Positions 25,411-34,020 of a stretch of DNA of 64,000 bases are shown in pieces. The notes beneath the pieces were generated by a model. That model made no database searches, was not told the origin of the DNA, and worked only from the letters and a program-made list of their open reading frames with translations. Within the stretch, counting starts at the first letter, position 1. Each line of letters begins with the position of its first letter. Made by a program: the position numbers and the translations under genes. Source of the DNA: CBDDEI01 sp965226775 (GTDB lineage Bacteria; Chloroflexota; Dehalococcoidia; SHYD01); NCBI GenBank assembly GCA_965226775.1, contig CBDDEI010000002.1, positions 1,364,001 to 1,428,000 on the forward strand, in the 5' to 3' direction.

Positions 25411-27006
25411 TTAGTTTGCGCCAAGGCGTTGCCTCCGTAGGCTGAATAGTTGACGCCACATTATTTCCAGTTCGGCGCTTCGAAGTATAACCGCCACCCC
25501 CACAAAGATCGCTCCACCTAAGGCTCCCGCAGCCACTACGTGCGCCGCTGCGCTGGCGGTGTCCACCGGATTGCTAAGCCACGAAAGCAGTGCGTAGACC
25601 GCCGTTCCCATCACGAGCGTCGCTACACTAGTTTTAGCGGCGGACATGATTAACGCTCCCCATTCCAGCCCGCCAAGGCGCTGCCCCAACGCCAAGGAGA
25701 GTCCACCTGCTTCCAGCGTTGCTGAGAGAGAGGTGGCGAGGGCGAGTCCTGCAAGGCCCATAGGCGCGATCAACACTAGGCTCAATGCCGCGTGGGCAAG
25801 CATCCCGCCTAGGGCAAACAGTAACGGTATCCTGGTGTTCTGGAGCGCGTAGAAGCCCCTAGAAACCACTTCCAAGGTTACGTGCGCTAGCAATCCTACT
25901 GAGAAGAAGAGCAGGGCGGTGGCGGTGAGACTAGTGGATGTGCTATCGAAGTTGCCCCGCTCAAAGAGCAGCGTGACCAATGGATAGCGTGCCACCATGA
26001 GCCCTACCGTTGTAGGGATGGCTACGAATAGCACCAGCCTGAGCCCTGTGGTGAGCAGCCCACGTAAACGCGCCCAGTCCCCTTCAGCAGCGGCGTAGGC
26101 CAGTGTGGGGAAGGCCGCAGTTGCAGGCGCCATCCCAAGGACGCCTAAGGGGAGCATTGTCACCGACCACGCATAGCTAAGCGCCGTTATAGCGCCGGGA
26201 GCAAGCGTGGATGCCAAAAGCATAGTCACTACCAGGTTAATCTGGACGCTTGCCAGCGTGAGCACTCGCGGGGCCATGAGCTTGAGCACCTCCGCCACGC
26301 CGGACGTCAGCGGGCTGGCCCTGAGAAAATATCGCATGCCTACGGTTGGCAAAGCGGGAACCTGCACCAGAAGGTGCAACAGCGCGCCAACGGTGACGCC
26401 CAAGGCAGGGCCAAACACTCCCATTGGCTCTACAAGCCATAGCACGCCCGCAATGATGCTGAGGTTGTAGAGCAGAGGGGAGAGGGCAGGCAGCAGAAAG
26501 CTGAACCGTGCGTTGAGTATGCCTGTGAGCACTACGGAGGCGCAGAAGAAGATAGAGGATGCAAGCATGACTCGAGTGAGGGCGATGGTGAGCGATTGGT
26601 CTGCTGCTGAGAACCCCGGCACAAGGAGCGGCATAATCCACGGCGCAGCCACAAAGGCGACTGCGGTGCAGAGGGCGCCCGCTAGGGTGAACCAGGTCAG
26701 GACGGCGCTCGCAAGCCGCCAGGCAGCCTCGGGCGATGCTTTGGTGAAGGTGGCGGTAAACGTGGGTATGAAGGCGCTTGCCAGCGCTGCGCCCACTACT
26801 AGTTGAAAGATGGCGTCAGGAAGACGGAAGGCGGCAAGATAGGCGTCTAGTTCTGGGCCTGCGCCAAAGGTGCTTGCAAGCGCCGCATTGCGTATAAGGC
26901 CCAAAACCCTGCTTCCTAGAAAGCCTAGGACCAGGATGAGCGATGCGGTGAGGAGATTCGTTGAGGCGGAGTCCCTGTGGTGGGAAAGGGCAGCCCGTAG
27001 GTTAAT
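25411..27006 (-). CDS. murJ: Lipid II flippase MurJ/MviN, probable ATT start overlapping the greA stop
   Basis: From the first usual start codon (TTG at 26904) the protein would have 497 aa and lack TM1. The open frame extends upstream and encodes Thr-Asn-Leu-Leu-Thr-Ala-Ser-Leu-Ile-Leu-Val-Leu-Gly-Phe-Leu-Gly-Ser-Arg-Val-Leu-Gly, which is the normal MurJ N-terminus. The best start is ATT (27006-27004), overlapping the TAA of greA as ATTAA, with GGAG 7 bases upstream. That gives 531 aa. About 14 TM helices, Phe-Gly-Ala-Gly-Pro-Glu-Leu-Asp-Ala-Tyr and Phe-Arg-Leu-Pro follow. MurJ flips lipid II for peptidoglycan synthesis. Confidence 0.85.
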   Translation of the reverse strand: MNLRAALSHHRDSASTNLLTASLILVLGFLGSRVLGLIRNAALASTFGAGPELDAYLAAFRLPDAIFQLVVGAALASAFIPTFTATFTKASPEAAWRLASAVLTWFTLAGALCTAVAFVAAPWIMPLLVPGFSAADQSLTIALTRVMLASSIFFCASVVLTGILNARFSFLLPALSPLLYNLSIIAGVLWLVEPMGVFGPALGVTVGALLHLLVQVPALPTVGMRYFLRASPLTSGVAEVLKLMAPRVLTLASVQINLVVTMLLASTLAPGAITALSYAWSVTMLPLGVLGMAPATAAFPTLAYAAAEGDWARLRGLLTTGLRLVLFVAIPTTVGLMVARYPLVTLLFERGNFDSTSTSLTATALLFFSVGLLAHVTLEVVSRGFYALQNTRIPLLFALGGMLAHAALSLVLIAPMGLAGLALATSLSATLEAGGLSLALGQRLGGLEWGALIMSAAKTSVATLVMGTAVYALLSWLSNPVDTASAAAHVVAAGALGGAIFVGVAVILRSAELEIMWRQLFSLRRQRLGAN

Positions 27007-27820
27007 TGTTGGGCTCCACTGCCCGGATGCGGTACTTGATCATACCCGCTGGCGCTACTACCTCCACCTCTTCGCCCGAGACATGGTCAATGAGGGCCTT
27101 GCCCAGCGGCGAGGAGATAGAGACTTTGCTTAGGGTCACGTTAGCTTCGTGGGAGTGAACGAGGGTGACGCGGAAATCGGAGCTAGTGGAGAGGTCGGAG
27201 AGGTCTACAGTGGTGCCAATCTGGATCTTCGTGGCTTGAGGGGTATCGGAAGGGAGCATTTCTGCTCGTTTGATAAGCCCTTCCAGCTCCCTGATCCTGG
27301 CTTCGATGTGTGCTTGCTGGTCTCGTGCGGCGTCTAAAGGGGCGTTCTCACGGAAGTCTTTGTCGGCCATAGCTTGGCGGAGTGTTTCAGCAATCCTAGG
27401 ACGCTCCGCCTTGAGGTTTTCTAGCTCTGACAGCGTTTGCTGATAGCCTTCCGGGGTGAGTTGTACCATCTCAGTGGTCTGTAGCGTCTGGGTTTTGATA
27501 GAGCCGCGGGAAGCGTTCTTGGGGACTCGTAGGCTGGTGCCGAGGTTTGTGTCTGCATAGCCTTGCTTCTTGGCGTAGGCCAAGAACATCTTTATAGGGT
27601 CAACCTTCTTGTCCAGGTTCTTCACATTATGGCCCAGCGTCTCCATGTAGCCGGATACCTCGTGTGCAGATAAGCTTTGCATGGCCCGGTGGCCGCCTAG
27701 CCAGCGTACAAATCTGGTAACCTCCGCCTGCCCGTTAGTGCGAGCTTCCGGGGGAAGCTGCATTAAGAACTTCATAGCAGCGTCGGAAAGGGTTAACGAT
27801 TCCGCAAGTCCAATAGCCAT
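27002..27820 (-). CDS. GreA-type transcription elongation factor fused to a recombinase-like core-binding domain
   Basis: The 272 aa exceed normal GreA (about 158). Residues about 10-105 look like the SAM-like N-terminal core-binding domain of tyrosine recombinases (Thr-Arg-Phe-Val-Arg-Trp-Leu, Leu-Ser-Ala-His-Glu-Val-Ser-Gly-Tyr-Met, Phe-Leu-Ala-Tyr-Ala-Lys-Lys-Gln-Gly-Tyr). Residues about 115-190 are the GreA coiled coil (Leu-Thr-Pro-Glu-Gly-Tyr-Gln, Asp-Lys-Asp-Phe-Arg-Glu-Asn-Ala-Pro-Leu-Asp-Ala-Ala, with an acidic tip), and 190-270 the FKBP-like C-domain (Ser-Ile-Ser-Ser-Pro-Leu-Gly-Lys-Ala-Leu). It would rescue backtracked RNA polymerase. The catalytic recombinase half is absent. murJ is coupled downstream. 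Confidence 0.85.
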   Translation of the reverse strand: MAIGLAESLTLSDAAMKFLMQLPPEARTNGQAEVTRFVRWLGGHRAMQSLSAHEVSGYMETLGHNVKNLDKKVDPIKMFLAYAKKQGYADTNLGTSLRVPKNASRGSIKTQTLQTTEMVQLTPEGYQQTLSELENLKAERPRIAETLRQAMADKDFRENAPLDAARDQQAHIEARIRELEGLIKRAEMLPSDTPQATKIQIGTTVDLSDLSTSSDFRVTLVHSHEANVTLSKVSISSPLGKALIDHVSGEEVEVVAPAGMIKYRIRAVEPNN

Positions 27821-27865
27821 GCCGCCTCCTGGATTGTCTAACCGTTGGTACTCTCTATTTCCCCT

Positions 27866-27895
27866 ATCCTACGTAGCCTGTTCCTGCTTTGTCAA
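27866..27895 (-). promoter_or_regulatory. Promoter of greA-murJ
   Basis: On the minus strand TTGACA (27895-27890), an 18-base spacer and TAGGAT (27871-27866) lie 46 bases before the greA start. The -35 hexamer is a perfect consensus. Confidence 0.6.
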
Positions 27896-28007
27896 TGTAG
27901 CCTTCTGCAGAGCGCAATTCGGGGAAGCATAGGGAGGGATTTGCAGTTAAGGCGGCTTTCTTTCCCAAGAGACGTGATATGCTACATCTCAAGGTAGATA
28001 GAGGCAT

Positions 28008-28715
28008 ATGCTCTTAGGCAATTGGCAGCTCTTGATGGCCGACCCCGTGCTCTTTATGCGCGTGATGGCCATTACGATCACGTCACTGTTGCTGGCGATT
28101 ACGGTGCATGAGGCGAGCCATGCGCTCATCTCTACCTGGCAGGGCGACCGTACTGCTAAGGGCTTGGGACGCTTAACCCTTAATCCAGTCCGCCACATCG
28201 ACCCGGCCGGTGCAGTAATGCTTCTGGTGGTAGGCTTTGGCTGGGGCAAGCCGGTGCCGGTCAACCCGTTCTGGCTGCGCCTTGGCCCCCGTCTTGGTGG
28301 CGCATTAGTGGCGCTGGCAGGTCCTGCGTCTAACCTGCTGTTTGTATTTATCCTCTCGTTGCCTATTCGTCTAGGTTTGATGGCTTGGCATGCCCCGTTC
28401 ACCTACACGCCCTTCTCTCAGTTGTCGTTGAGTTGGGTTTTGGCAGACATCGTAGGGGTGCTCATCTTCTACAACCTGATCCTGGCGGTATTCAACCTGA
28501 TTCCCCTTGCGCCGCTGGATGGATTCAGAGTGGCGGCTGGACTGCTGCCCCGTCATATGGGGGTGCGCTTTGCGAAGCTGGAGCCGTATGGGCCGGGACT
28601 CTTGCTAAGTCTGCTCCTTCTGAGCTATCTTCCCTTCATTCAATTCAGTATGTGGGACATCCTTGGGCCTGTGGTCCGCACACTCTCCCTGGTTGTGGTA
28701 GGGAGACCGTTGTAA
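28008..28715 (+). CDS. Site-2-protease-family (M50) membrane metalloprotease
   Basis: The 235-aa integral membrane protein has the zinc motif His-Glu-Ala-Ser-His (residues 34-38) in a TM helix and the second metal motif Asn-Leu-Ile-Pro-Leu-Ala-Pro-Leu-Asp-Gly. There are about five or six TM segments and no PDZ domain, so it belongs to the minimal M50B/YwhC-like group. Such enzymes cleave substrates inside the membrane; the substrate is not known. A probable extended -10 (TGATATGCT, 27976-27983) lies 25 bases upstream. Confidence 0.9.
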   Translation: MLLGNWQLLMADPVLFMRVMAITITSLLLAITVHEASHALISTWQGDRTAKGLGRLTLNPVRHIDPAGAVMLLVVGFGWGKPVPVNPFWLRLGPRLGGALVALAGPASNLLFVFILSLPIRLGLMAWHAPFTYTPFSQLSLSWVLADIVGVLIFYNLILAVFNLIPLAPLDGFRVAAGLLPRHMGVRFAKLEPYGPGLLLSLLLLSYLPFIQFSMWDILGPVVRTLSLVVVGRPL

Positions 28716-28772
28716 GCTGGAACACGATGCAGCAACCGCATTAGGCCAGCGACCAAGAGAGAGGTAACAAGA

Positions 28773-29765
28773 GTGGATCGCATCACTATCATAGGTCTGG
28801 GACTCATCGGCGGCTCTATGGGGCTCGCTATTAAAGCAGCAAAGTTCACCGATATAGAAGTCATGGGGTACGACATCTCCTTCGACGCAGTGAACACTGC
28901 CAAGCGCAGGGGCGCTGTGGATAGGACGGAGCGGGACATTGAGCTCGCATTGGAGAATGCGGCGCTGGTCATCGTTGCCACGCCTATCGAGGTGATGCAG
29001 GAGACCTTTGAAAACATAGCTCCTCTGCTTGCTGAAGGAGCCGTGGTTACAGAAGTAGCCAGCACCAAAGTGGAAGTGATGCGGTGGGCGGAGCAGTATC
29101 TGCCTTCCACGGTGCACTTTATCGGCGGGCATCCCATGGCCGGCGCTGAAGTGGGGGGTATGGACAACGCTCGGGTTGACCTCTTCAGAGACGCCGCGTA
29201 TTGTTTAGTGCCTTCAGCAACGGCCTCTAAACCTGCCGCAGAGCTTGTGACCGGAATGATTCTTTCCCTGGGCGCAACGCCCTACTACGTAGAAGCGGAG
29301 GAGCACGATATTATGGTGGGCGGCATAAGCCATCTGCCCCTCTTTCTCTCTACTGCTTTAATGACCCTTATCTCCCGAAGCCCTTCCTGGCAAGAGATGT
29401 CTAAACTAGCCTCCTCCGGCTTCAGGGACACCTCACGTCTTGCGTCCAGCGACCTTGAGTTGAGTCGAGGCATTGCGACCACGAACAAAGCCGGCATTGT
29501 CCGCTGGCTGGACGGGTATATGGAAGTGTTGCAAGAGCTTAGGCAGGCGCTGGAGGAATCTCCTGAGCAGTTAATGGCTGTCTTTGAGCAAGCTCAGATA
29601 ACCAGAGATCGCTGGGTCCTTGGCAGAATGGGGAGAAACGCCGACTCCGAGGGCGAGGCCACCTTCTCTGCGGGGGAGCACATGACGGAAATGCTCATGG
29701 GGAGCCGGATTATACAGCTTATGCGCAAGCAAGAAACGGAAGATAAAGACAAGCCTCGCCGTTAA
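28773..29765 (+). CDS. tyrA: Prephenate dehydrogenase
   Basis: The 330 aa from GTG 28773 start with a Rossmann fold (Ile-Ile-Gly-Leu-Gly-Leu-Ile-Gly-Gly-Ser-Met-Gly), then Val-Ile-Val-Ala-Thr-Pro-Ile-Glu-Val, and Gly-Gly-His-Pro-Met-Ala-Gly with the conserved His. The helical dimer domain has Glu-His-Asp-Ile-Met-Val-Gly-Gly-Ile-Ser-His-Leu-Pro. It oxidises prephenate (or arogenate) in tyrosine synthesis. A C-terminal ACT domain is not seen. GAGAGGTAAC precedes the start. The related arogenate/prephenate specificity cannot be told. Confidence 0.88.
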   Translation: MDRITIIGLGLIGGSMGLAIKAAKFTDIEVMGYDISFDAVNTAKRRGAVDRTERDIELALENAALVIVATPIEVMQETFENIAPLLAEGAVVTEVASTKVEVMRWAEQYLPSTVHFIGGHPMAGAEVGGMDNARVDLFRDAAYCLVPSATASKPAAELVTGMILSLGATPYYVEAEEHDIMVGGISHLPLFLSTALMTLISRSPSWQEMSKLASSGFRDTSRLASSDLELSRGIATTNKAGIVRWLDGYMEVLQELRQALEESPEQLMAVFEQAQITRDRWVLGRMGRNADSEGEATFSAGEHMTEMLMGSRIIQLMRKQETEDKDKPRR

Positions 29766-29799
29766 CCGGCAGTCCGCTGTTTTGCGGTTTGGTAACGGC
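29758..29799. other. Nested hairpin at the end of tyrA
   Basis: GCCGTTAACC pairs with GGTAACGGC (one bulged A), enclosing an inner CCGC-TGTTTT-GCGG stem. It overlaps the tyrA stop and lies before gmk. There is no T-run after it, so it may be an RNA stability element and not an intrinsic terminator. Confidence 0.35.
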
Positions 29800-29863
29800 A
29801 TGATCGTTGTAAGAAGAGGCCTTGTCTCCACAATCGGCGTTGCGCTATGCAAATCGTCCAGCA

Positions 29864-30490
29864 ATGACGCAAAACAACCAAGAAATAGCCCCGCCTAGGA
29901 GTTCGCCACTGCTGTTTGTGGTGTCCGGCCCTTCTGGCGTCGGCAAGGATGCTTTACTAGACCAGCTCAAATCCCGGGATCCAAAGCGCACGTATCCGGT
30001 AACGGCCACTACCCGTGCTCCCCGGCCGGGAGAAGTGGATGGCGTTCACTACCACTATTACTCTGATGATCGCTTCAAAGAGATGATTGATCATGGTGAA
30101 CTGCTGGAGTATGCGCAGGTCTACGATCACTACTACGGTGTTCCTAAGTCGGAGCTAAGCAAAGGGATCGTCAACGGGCAAGATGTCATAGTGAAGGTGG
30201 ATATCCAGGGAGCGGCTACCATTAAGCGGCTGATTCCTCAAGCAATCACCATCTTCATAGCCCCCTCTACAATGGACGAGTTGTTGCAGCGCCAGTCCAG
30301 CCGTCAGACTGAGACTCCCGCCGAACTGACATTACGTATGGAGACCGCCAAACAGGAAATAGGGACGATCCCCAAGTTCGATTATCTAGTCACCAATACA
30401 CAAGGGGAGCTAGATAAAGCGGTGGCGCAGGTGGAATCTATCATCTCAGCGGAGAAAAGCCGAGTACACCCGCGCCTCTTCAGTCTTTAA
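29864..30490 (+). CDS. gmk: Guanylate kinase
   Basis: From ATG 29864 the product is 208 aa, the normal length; a TTG at 29822 would add 14 residues. The P-loop Ser-Gly-Pro-Ser-Gly-Val-Gly-Lys-Asp-Ala and the GMP-binding Thr-Thr-Arg-Ala-Pro-Arg-Pro-Gly-Glu-Val-Asp-Gly-Val-His-Tyr-His-Tyr and Glu-Tyr-Ala-Gln-Val-Tyr-Asp-His-Tyr-Tyr-Gly are clear. It phosphorylates GMP to GDP. The usual downstream rpoZ is not found here. Confidence 0.94.
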   Translation: MTQNNQEIAPPRSSPLLFVVSGPSGVGKDALLDQLKSRDPKRTYPVTATTRAPRPGEVDGVHYHYYSDDRFKEMIDHGELLEYAQVYDHYYGVPKSELSKGIVNGQDVIVKVDIQGAATIKRLIPQAITIFIAPSTMDELLQRQSSRQTETPAELTLRMETAKQEIGTIPKFDYLVTNTQGELDKAVAQVESIISAEKSRVHPRLFSL

Positions 30491-30597
30491 CGCAGGTCTG
30501 TGCAAGCGCTCCGTAGCGGCTAAACGAGGCGTTATAAAATGCCGTTGCCAACAAGGGCGAGGCGCGTAGCTATGGGCCGACGTTTCGCTATGCTAGA

Positions 30598-31950
30598 ATG
30601 GAACATAACAACGTCAAGTTAAGTAGTATCGGCAAGAGTATGTTGCGGTATATCAACGTTACCCTCGTTGTCTTCCTGGTAGTGGGCGTAGTGGCGGGCG
30701 CTTTTGGCGCCGGCTATCTTCAGGGCGTAATGGGCCAATCGCCCTCGCCTAGCAGCCAGGTACAGAGCTTCCCCATACCCGGGCTGAGCGGCGCTTCATT
30801 GCCGCCGGAGTTTGCCCTCATTGAGGAAGTGTGGGACATCCTGAACGAAGACTTTGTGGATGCCTCCACCATGGACGCGAAAGAGCTGCGACGCGGCGCG
30901 CTGGAAGGCATCATTGCCGCGCTTGACGACCCCCACACCAGCTATATCGATGCTGAGAACTATCGCGCCGAGCGGTCGGACATCCGTGGGAGCTACGAAG
31001 GCATCGGCGCGAGCGTGGCGCTCGTGGACGGCGTCTTGACTGTGATCGCGCCTTTGCCTGGGTCTCCGGCGGAAGAGGCGGGCATCCTTTCCGGTGACTC
31101 CATCCTCGAGATTGACGGCGAATCGACCCGAGGCTTGAGTCTTGCAGACGCAGTCACAAAGGTTAAAGGTCCCCGCGGCACAAAAGTGGCGCTTCTCATC
31201 CAACACAAGGATGCCCAAGAGTCGGTCCTTGTGGAAGTAGTGCGAGCGGAGATTCGGACCAACAGTGTGTTGTTCCGCATGTTGCCGGAAGGGTTTGCCC
31301 ACATACGGATTGTGCAATTCTCTCAGCGGACCGGCACGGAGCTCCATGACATGATTCAGCGGGCAGTTGCTGAGAACGCTACGGGTATTGTTTTAGATGT
31401 GCGGAACAATCCTGGCGGGCTACTGGACACCACCGTGGTATCGGTGAGCCACTTCCTAAGCGGGGGATTGGCTGGCTATCAGGTCGACCGCGATGGCAAC
31501 CGCAAGGAGTTGCCCTTGCATGTTAACTCCGACGCCACCGACCTCCCTACGGTTATCTTAGTAAACCAAGGGTCTGCCAGCGGCAGCGAACTGCTGGCCG
31601 GCGCGATGCAAGATCGAAAACGTGCGCTGCTCATTGGCACCCGCACCTTTGGCAAGGGCAGTGTCAACCACCTGCGAGAGCTGAGCGATGGCTCTGCCCT
31701 CTATGTCACCATTGGCCGCTGGCTAACCCCTAGTGGCCGCCTCATAGAGGGTAACGGCCTGGAGCCGGACATAGAGGTGCGGCACACGGAAGAGAGTCTT
31801 AGCAACGGGATAGACCTCCAGATGGAGTATGCCATCAAGGCACTGCAGGCACAGATCAATGGTGAGGAGCTCCCCGTTCCGCCGCCAACTCCTGCGCCAA
31901 CCGTTTCACCCACGCCTGAAGCTACCGCAGTCGCGACGCCTGCTCCTTAA
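30598..31950 (+). CDS. S41 carboxy-terminal processing peptidase (CtpA-like)
   Basis: The 450 aa contain a signal anchor (about 14-42), a helical N-domain with Asp-Asp-Pro-His-Thr-Ser-Tyr-Ile, a PDZ domain (about 120-205), and the S41 core. The core has Asn-Gln-Gly-Ser-Ala-Ser-Gly-Ser-Glu and Arg-Thr-Phe-Gly-Lys-Gly-Ser-Val, so the Ser328/Lys353 dyad has the family spacing of 25. The end is a Pro/Thr-rich tail of about 30 residues. It acts outside the cell membrane. The start ATG has no Shine-Dalgarno and a TATGCT box only 10 bases before it, so it may be leaderless, or the start may be ATG 30640. Confidence 0.92.
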   Translation: MEHNNVKLSSIGKSMLRYINVTLVVFLVVGVVAGAFGAGYLQGVMGQSPSPSSQVQSFPIPGLSGASLPPEFALIEEVWDILNEDFVDASTMDAKELRRGALEGIIAALDDPHTSYIDAENYRAERSDIRGSYEGIGASVALVDGVLTVIAPLPGSPAEEAGILSGDSILEIDGESTRGLSLADAVTKVKGPRGTKVALLIQHKDAQESVLVEVVRAEIRTNSVLFRMLPEGFAHIRIVQFSQRTGTELHDMIQRAVAENATGIVLDVRNNPGGLLDTTVVSVSHFLSGGLAGYQVDRDGNRKELPLHVNSDATDLPTVILVNQGSASGSELLAGAMQDRKRALLIGTRTFGKGSVNHLRELSDGSALYVTIGRWLTPSGRLIEGNGLEPDIEVRHTEESLSNGIDLQMEYAIKALQAQINGEELPVPPPTPAPTVSPTPEATAVATPAP

Positions 31951-31967
31951 GCAGTAGGGTGGCATAT

Positions 31968-32432
31968 ATGCCCATCAAAACGATTGCAGTCAACCGCAGT
32001 GCTCACCACGACTATCATGTCTTGGACACATTTGAGGCGGGGATTGTCCTTACTGGCACGGAGATAAAGTCCATCCGCGCGGGCATGGTAAACCTGAAGG
32101 AAGGCTACGCAACCATCGAAAATGGTGAGGCGTGGCTGCTTAATACCCACATTGCGCGCTACGATAGCGCCAACCGCTTCAACCACGAGCCTACGCGCAG
32201 GCGGAAGCTGCTGCTCCACCGACGAGAGATTCACGAGTTGGCGCGCAAAGTGCATGCCCAAGGATTGACACTTGTGCCACTCAAGCTGTATCTGAAGGAC
32301 GATAGAGCCAAGGTGGAGTTGGGTCTGGCGCGCGGCAAGCGTGAGTATGATAAGCGAGACGCTATCGCCAAGCGGGATGCAGACCGTGACATTGCCCGCG
32401 CGGTACGGCGGGAAGCGACGCCCGCGCGATAA
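31968..32432 (+). CDS. smpB: SsrA-binding protein
   Basis: The ATG at 31968 is preceded by AGGGTGG at 5 bases; a GTG three codons earlier (31959) is possible. The 154 aa start with Ile-Ala-Val-Asn-Arg-x-Ala-x-His-Asp-Tyr, followed by Gly-Thr-Glu-Ile-Lys-Ser-Ile-Arg-Ala-Gly, His-Ile-Ala-Arg-Tyr, Arg-Arg-Arg-Lys-Leu-Leu-Leu-His, and Gly-Lys-Arg-Glu-Tyr-Asp-Lys-Arg. The basic C-terminal tail mimics mRNA in the decoding channel. The tmRNA gene lies 46 bases downstream, the classical pairing. Confidence 0.95.
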   Translation: MPIKTIAVNRSAHHDYHVLDTFEAGIVLTGTEIKSIRAGMVNLKEGYATIENGEAWLLNTHIARYDSANRFNHEPTRRRKLLLHRREIHELARKVHAQGLTLVPLKLYLKDDRAKVELGLARGKREYDKRDAIAKRDADRDIARAVRREATPAR

Positions 32433-32442
32433 GGCTAATTAC

Positions 32443-32470
32443 TCGACATAACTTACTTCTATGCTATACT
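32443..32470 (+). promoter_or_regulatory. Promoter of ssrA
   Basis: TCGACA (32443-32448), 16 bases and TATACT (32465-32470) lie 8 bases before the first base of the tmRNA, so ssrA has its own start apart from smpB read-through. Confidence 0.65.
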
Positions 32471-32478
32471 AGTGTCAT

Positions 32479-32833
32479 GGGGACGCAGGGTCTCGACAGG
32501 GAGGCTGGCTGCTGCCATTGCAAGCCGAGGTGCCGGTAACCGTCTCGTAAATCAACCGGCAAAAATTGTAACTGGCGAAACCAGATACGCACTCGCTGCC
32601 TAACTAGGCAGCGACGTCGCCTTCCACCTCACCCCGATGGGTGGATACGCGGCGCCACAATGTCGGGGTGCTGTTAGCGGAGTGTCGAGGCCGCTGGCAA
32701 AAGACCATCGACTCGCTCCCTGAGACGCTGTCGGTGGCGGACCAGGTGAGTAAACAAAGCACCGACTAAGCTTGTAGTAAATGCCGGGCTACCCTTTTTG
32801 GACGGGGGGTTCAACTCCCCCCCGTCTCCACCA
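32479..32833 (+). ncRNA. ssrA: tmRNA (one-piece), CCA encoded
   Basis: The 5' GGGGACG pairs with CGTCTCC at the 3' end (one G-T), followed by A and encoded CCA. The 3' tRNA-like part has a GGTTCAACTCC T-arm. The tag frame starts at GCA 32559 and stops at TAA 32601, giving AKIVTGETRYALAA, which ends in the usual Tyr-Ala-Leu-Ala-Ala degron. The stop is in the loop of a GCTGCC/GGCAGC stem. The length of 355 bases is normal. The resume codon is inferred from the frame and the GCA rule. Confidence 0.93.
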
Positions 32834-32900
32834 ACTCCAACAATGCTCCATCTCTTCGGCTTCGCTGCGCGTTAGCAGCAACACGTCGTTGCCCGACACC

Positions 32901-34020
32901 CTATTCCTTCGGCGTCAAGAACACATAGGTTGTGCTCCACGGCAGCGGGTCGCCGTCGCCCTGAATCCGCGGCCGGACGCGCCAGTAGTAGATCTCGCCC
33001 GCTTCTATGGGGAAGGCTTCGGGTACCACGTAGCTGTTGGGCGGGGTGCTGGCTCCGCCGTGGACGTACTCACTGTAGAGGAAGGCGTTCGGCCCGAACG
33101 CGTAGTCCCTGCTTACCTGTACCTCGTAGTAAAACACGGCGGCGTTGGAGTTCGCCCAGGTCAACGTCGGCGTGAGCGTGCTTACCTCCCCAAATGCCGG
33201 CGGCGCTACCGGGGTGATGGTGCTGCTGCTGGCTGGCGGTGTCTTGAAGCTGCTCACTGCCCACGCGCTCCAGTCGTCCTCCGTGGGGTTCGTCAGCACC
33301 GTGGTAGTGCGTACTCGCCAGAGGTAGGTCATATCGGGCAGCAGCACGTAGTTGGGGTCGGCGCTGCCGAAGTTGGGGCCCCGGACCTGGTACTGCGCGG
33401 CCTGCACCAGGGCGCCGTCGCCGATAACCAGGTTGATGCCGGGGCCGTCCTCGTTAAAGGGGATCACCTGCACCTGGAACCAGGTAGTGCGCGGCGGCTG
33501 CGTCCACTGCAGCAGCGGGCCTATGGACGAGGCATCGCCCATAGGCGGCTGCGTCAGGATGGGGCAGGGATCGGTGATGGCCAACAAGACGAAGGTGGAG
33601 AGGTGATCGATGGTCACCACCAGCCTGCCGTGCAGCACCTGCGCGGGCAGCATCACAATGCCGTGGGGGGTTACCACGCCCACCGAGAGGTTGTTCAGGT
33701 CACCGCCTGCGGCCTTCAGCTGCTCCGGCGTGGGGTTGATTTCTATGGTCAGCGGCGTGCCCAGGGTGAGCGGGGTTTCCGGAGTGATGTCGATGGTCAA
33801 GGGCAGCAGAGTGGTGCCGCTGGGCGCAGCCACGTCGCTCGGCACTTCGTTGCTCACGGACACGCTCACGTTCATCGGCAAGGCCACCGCGGTGGGCGGG
33901 AAGTTCACGTAGACGCCGCCCGGCTGGTCTGCGCCGCCGTTGAGGCCCAGGGTGGTGCCCTCAGGTACCACCGTTGCAGTCACGCTGGGCTCCGCGGCAA
34001 TCACGCCGGAGAACTGCGGT
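32901..34020 (-). repeat. Shared 3' module, copy in the 1972-aa gene
   Basis: About 1.12 kb encoding the ZU5-like and Fn3-like C-terminal part (from Gly-Pro-Gln-Phe-Ser-Gly to the stop). It aligns without large gaps to 40078-41195. The last 130 codons differ at only a handful of residues, while the first 200 differ more. Confidence 0.85.
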
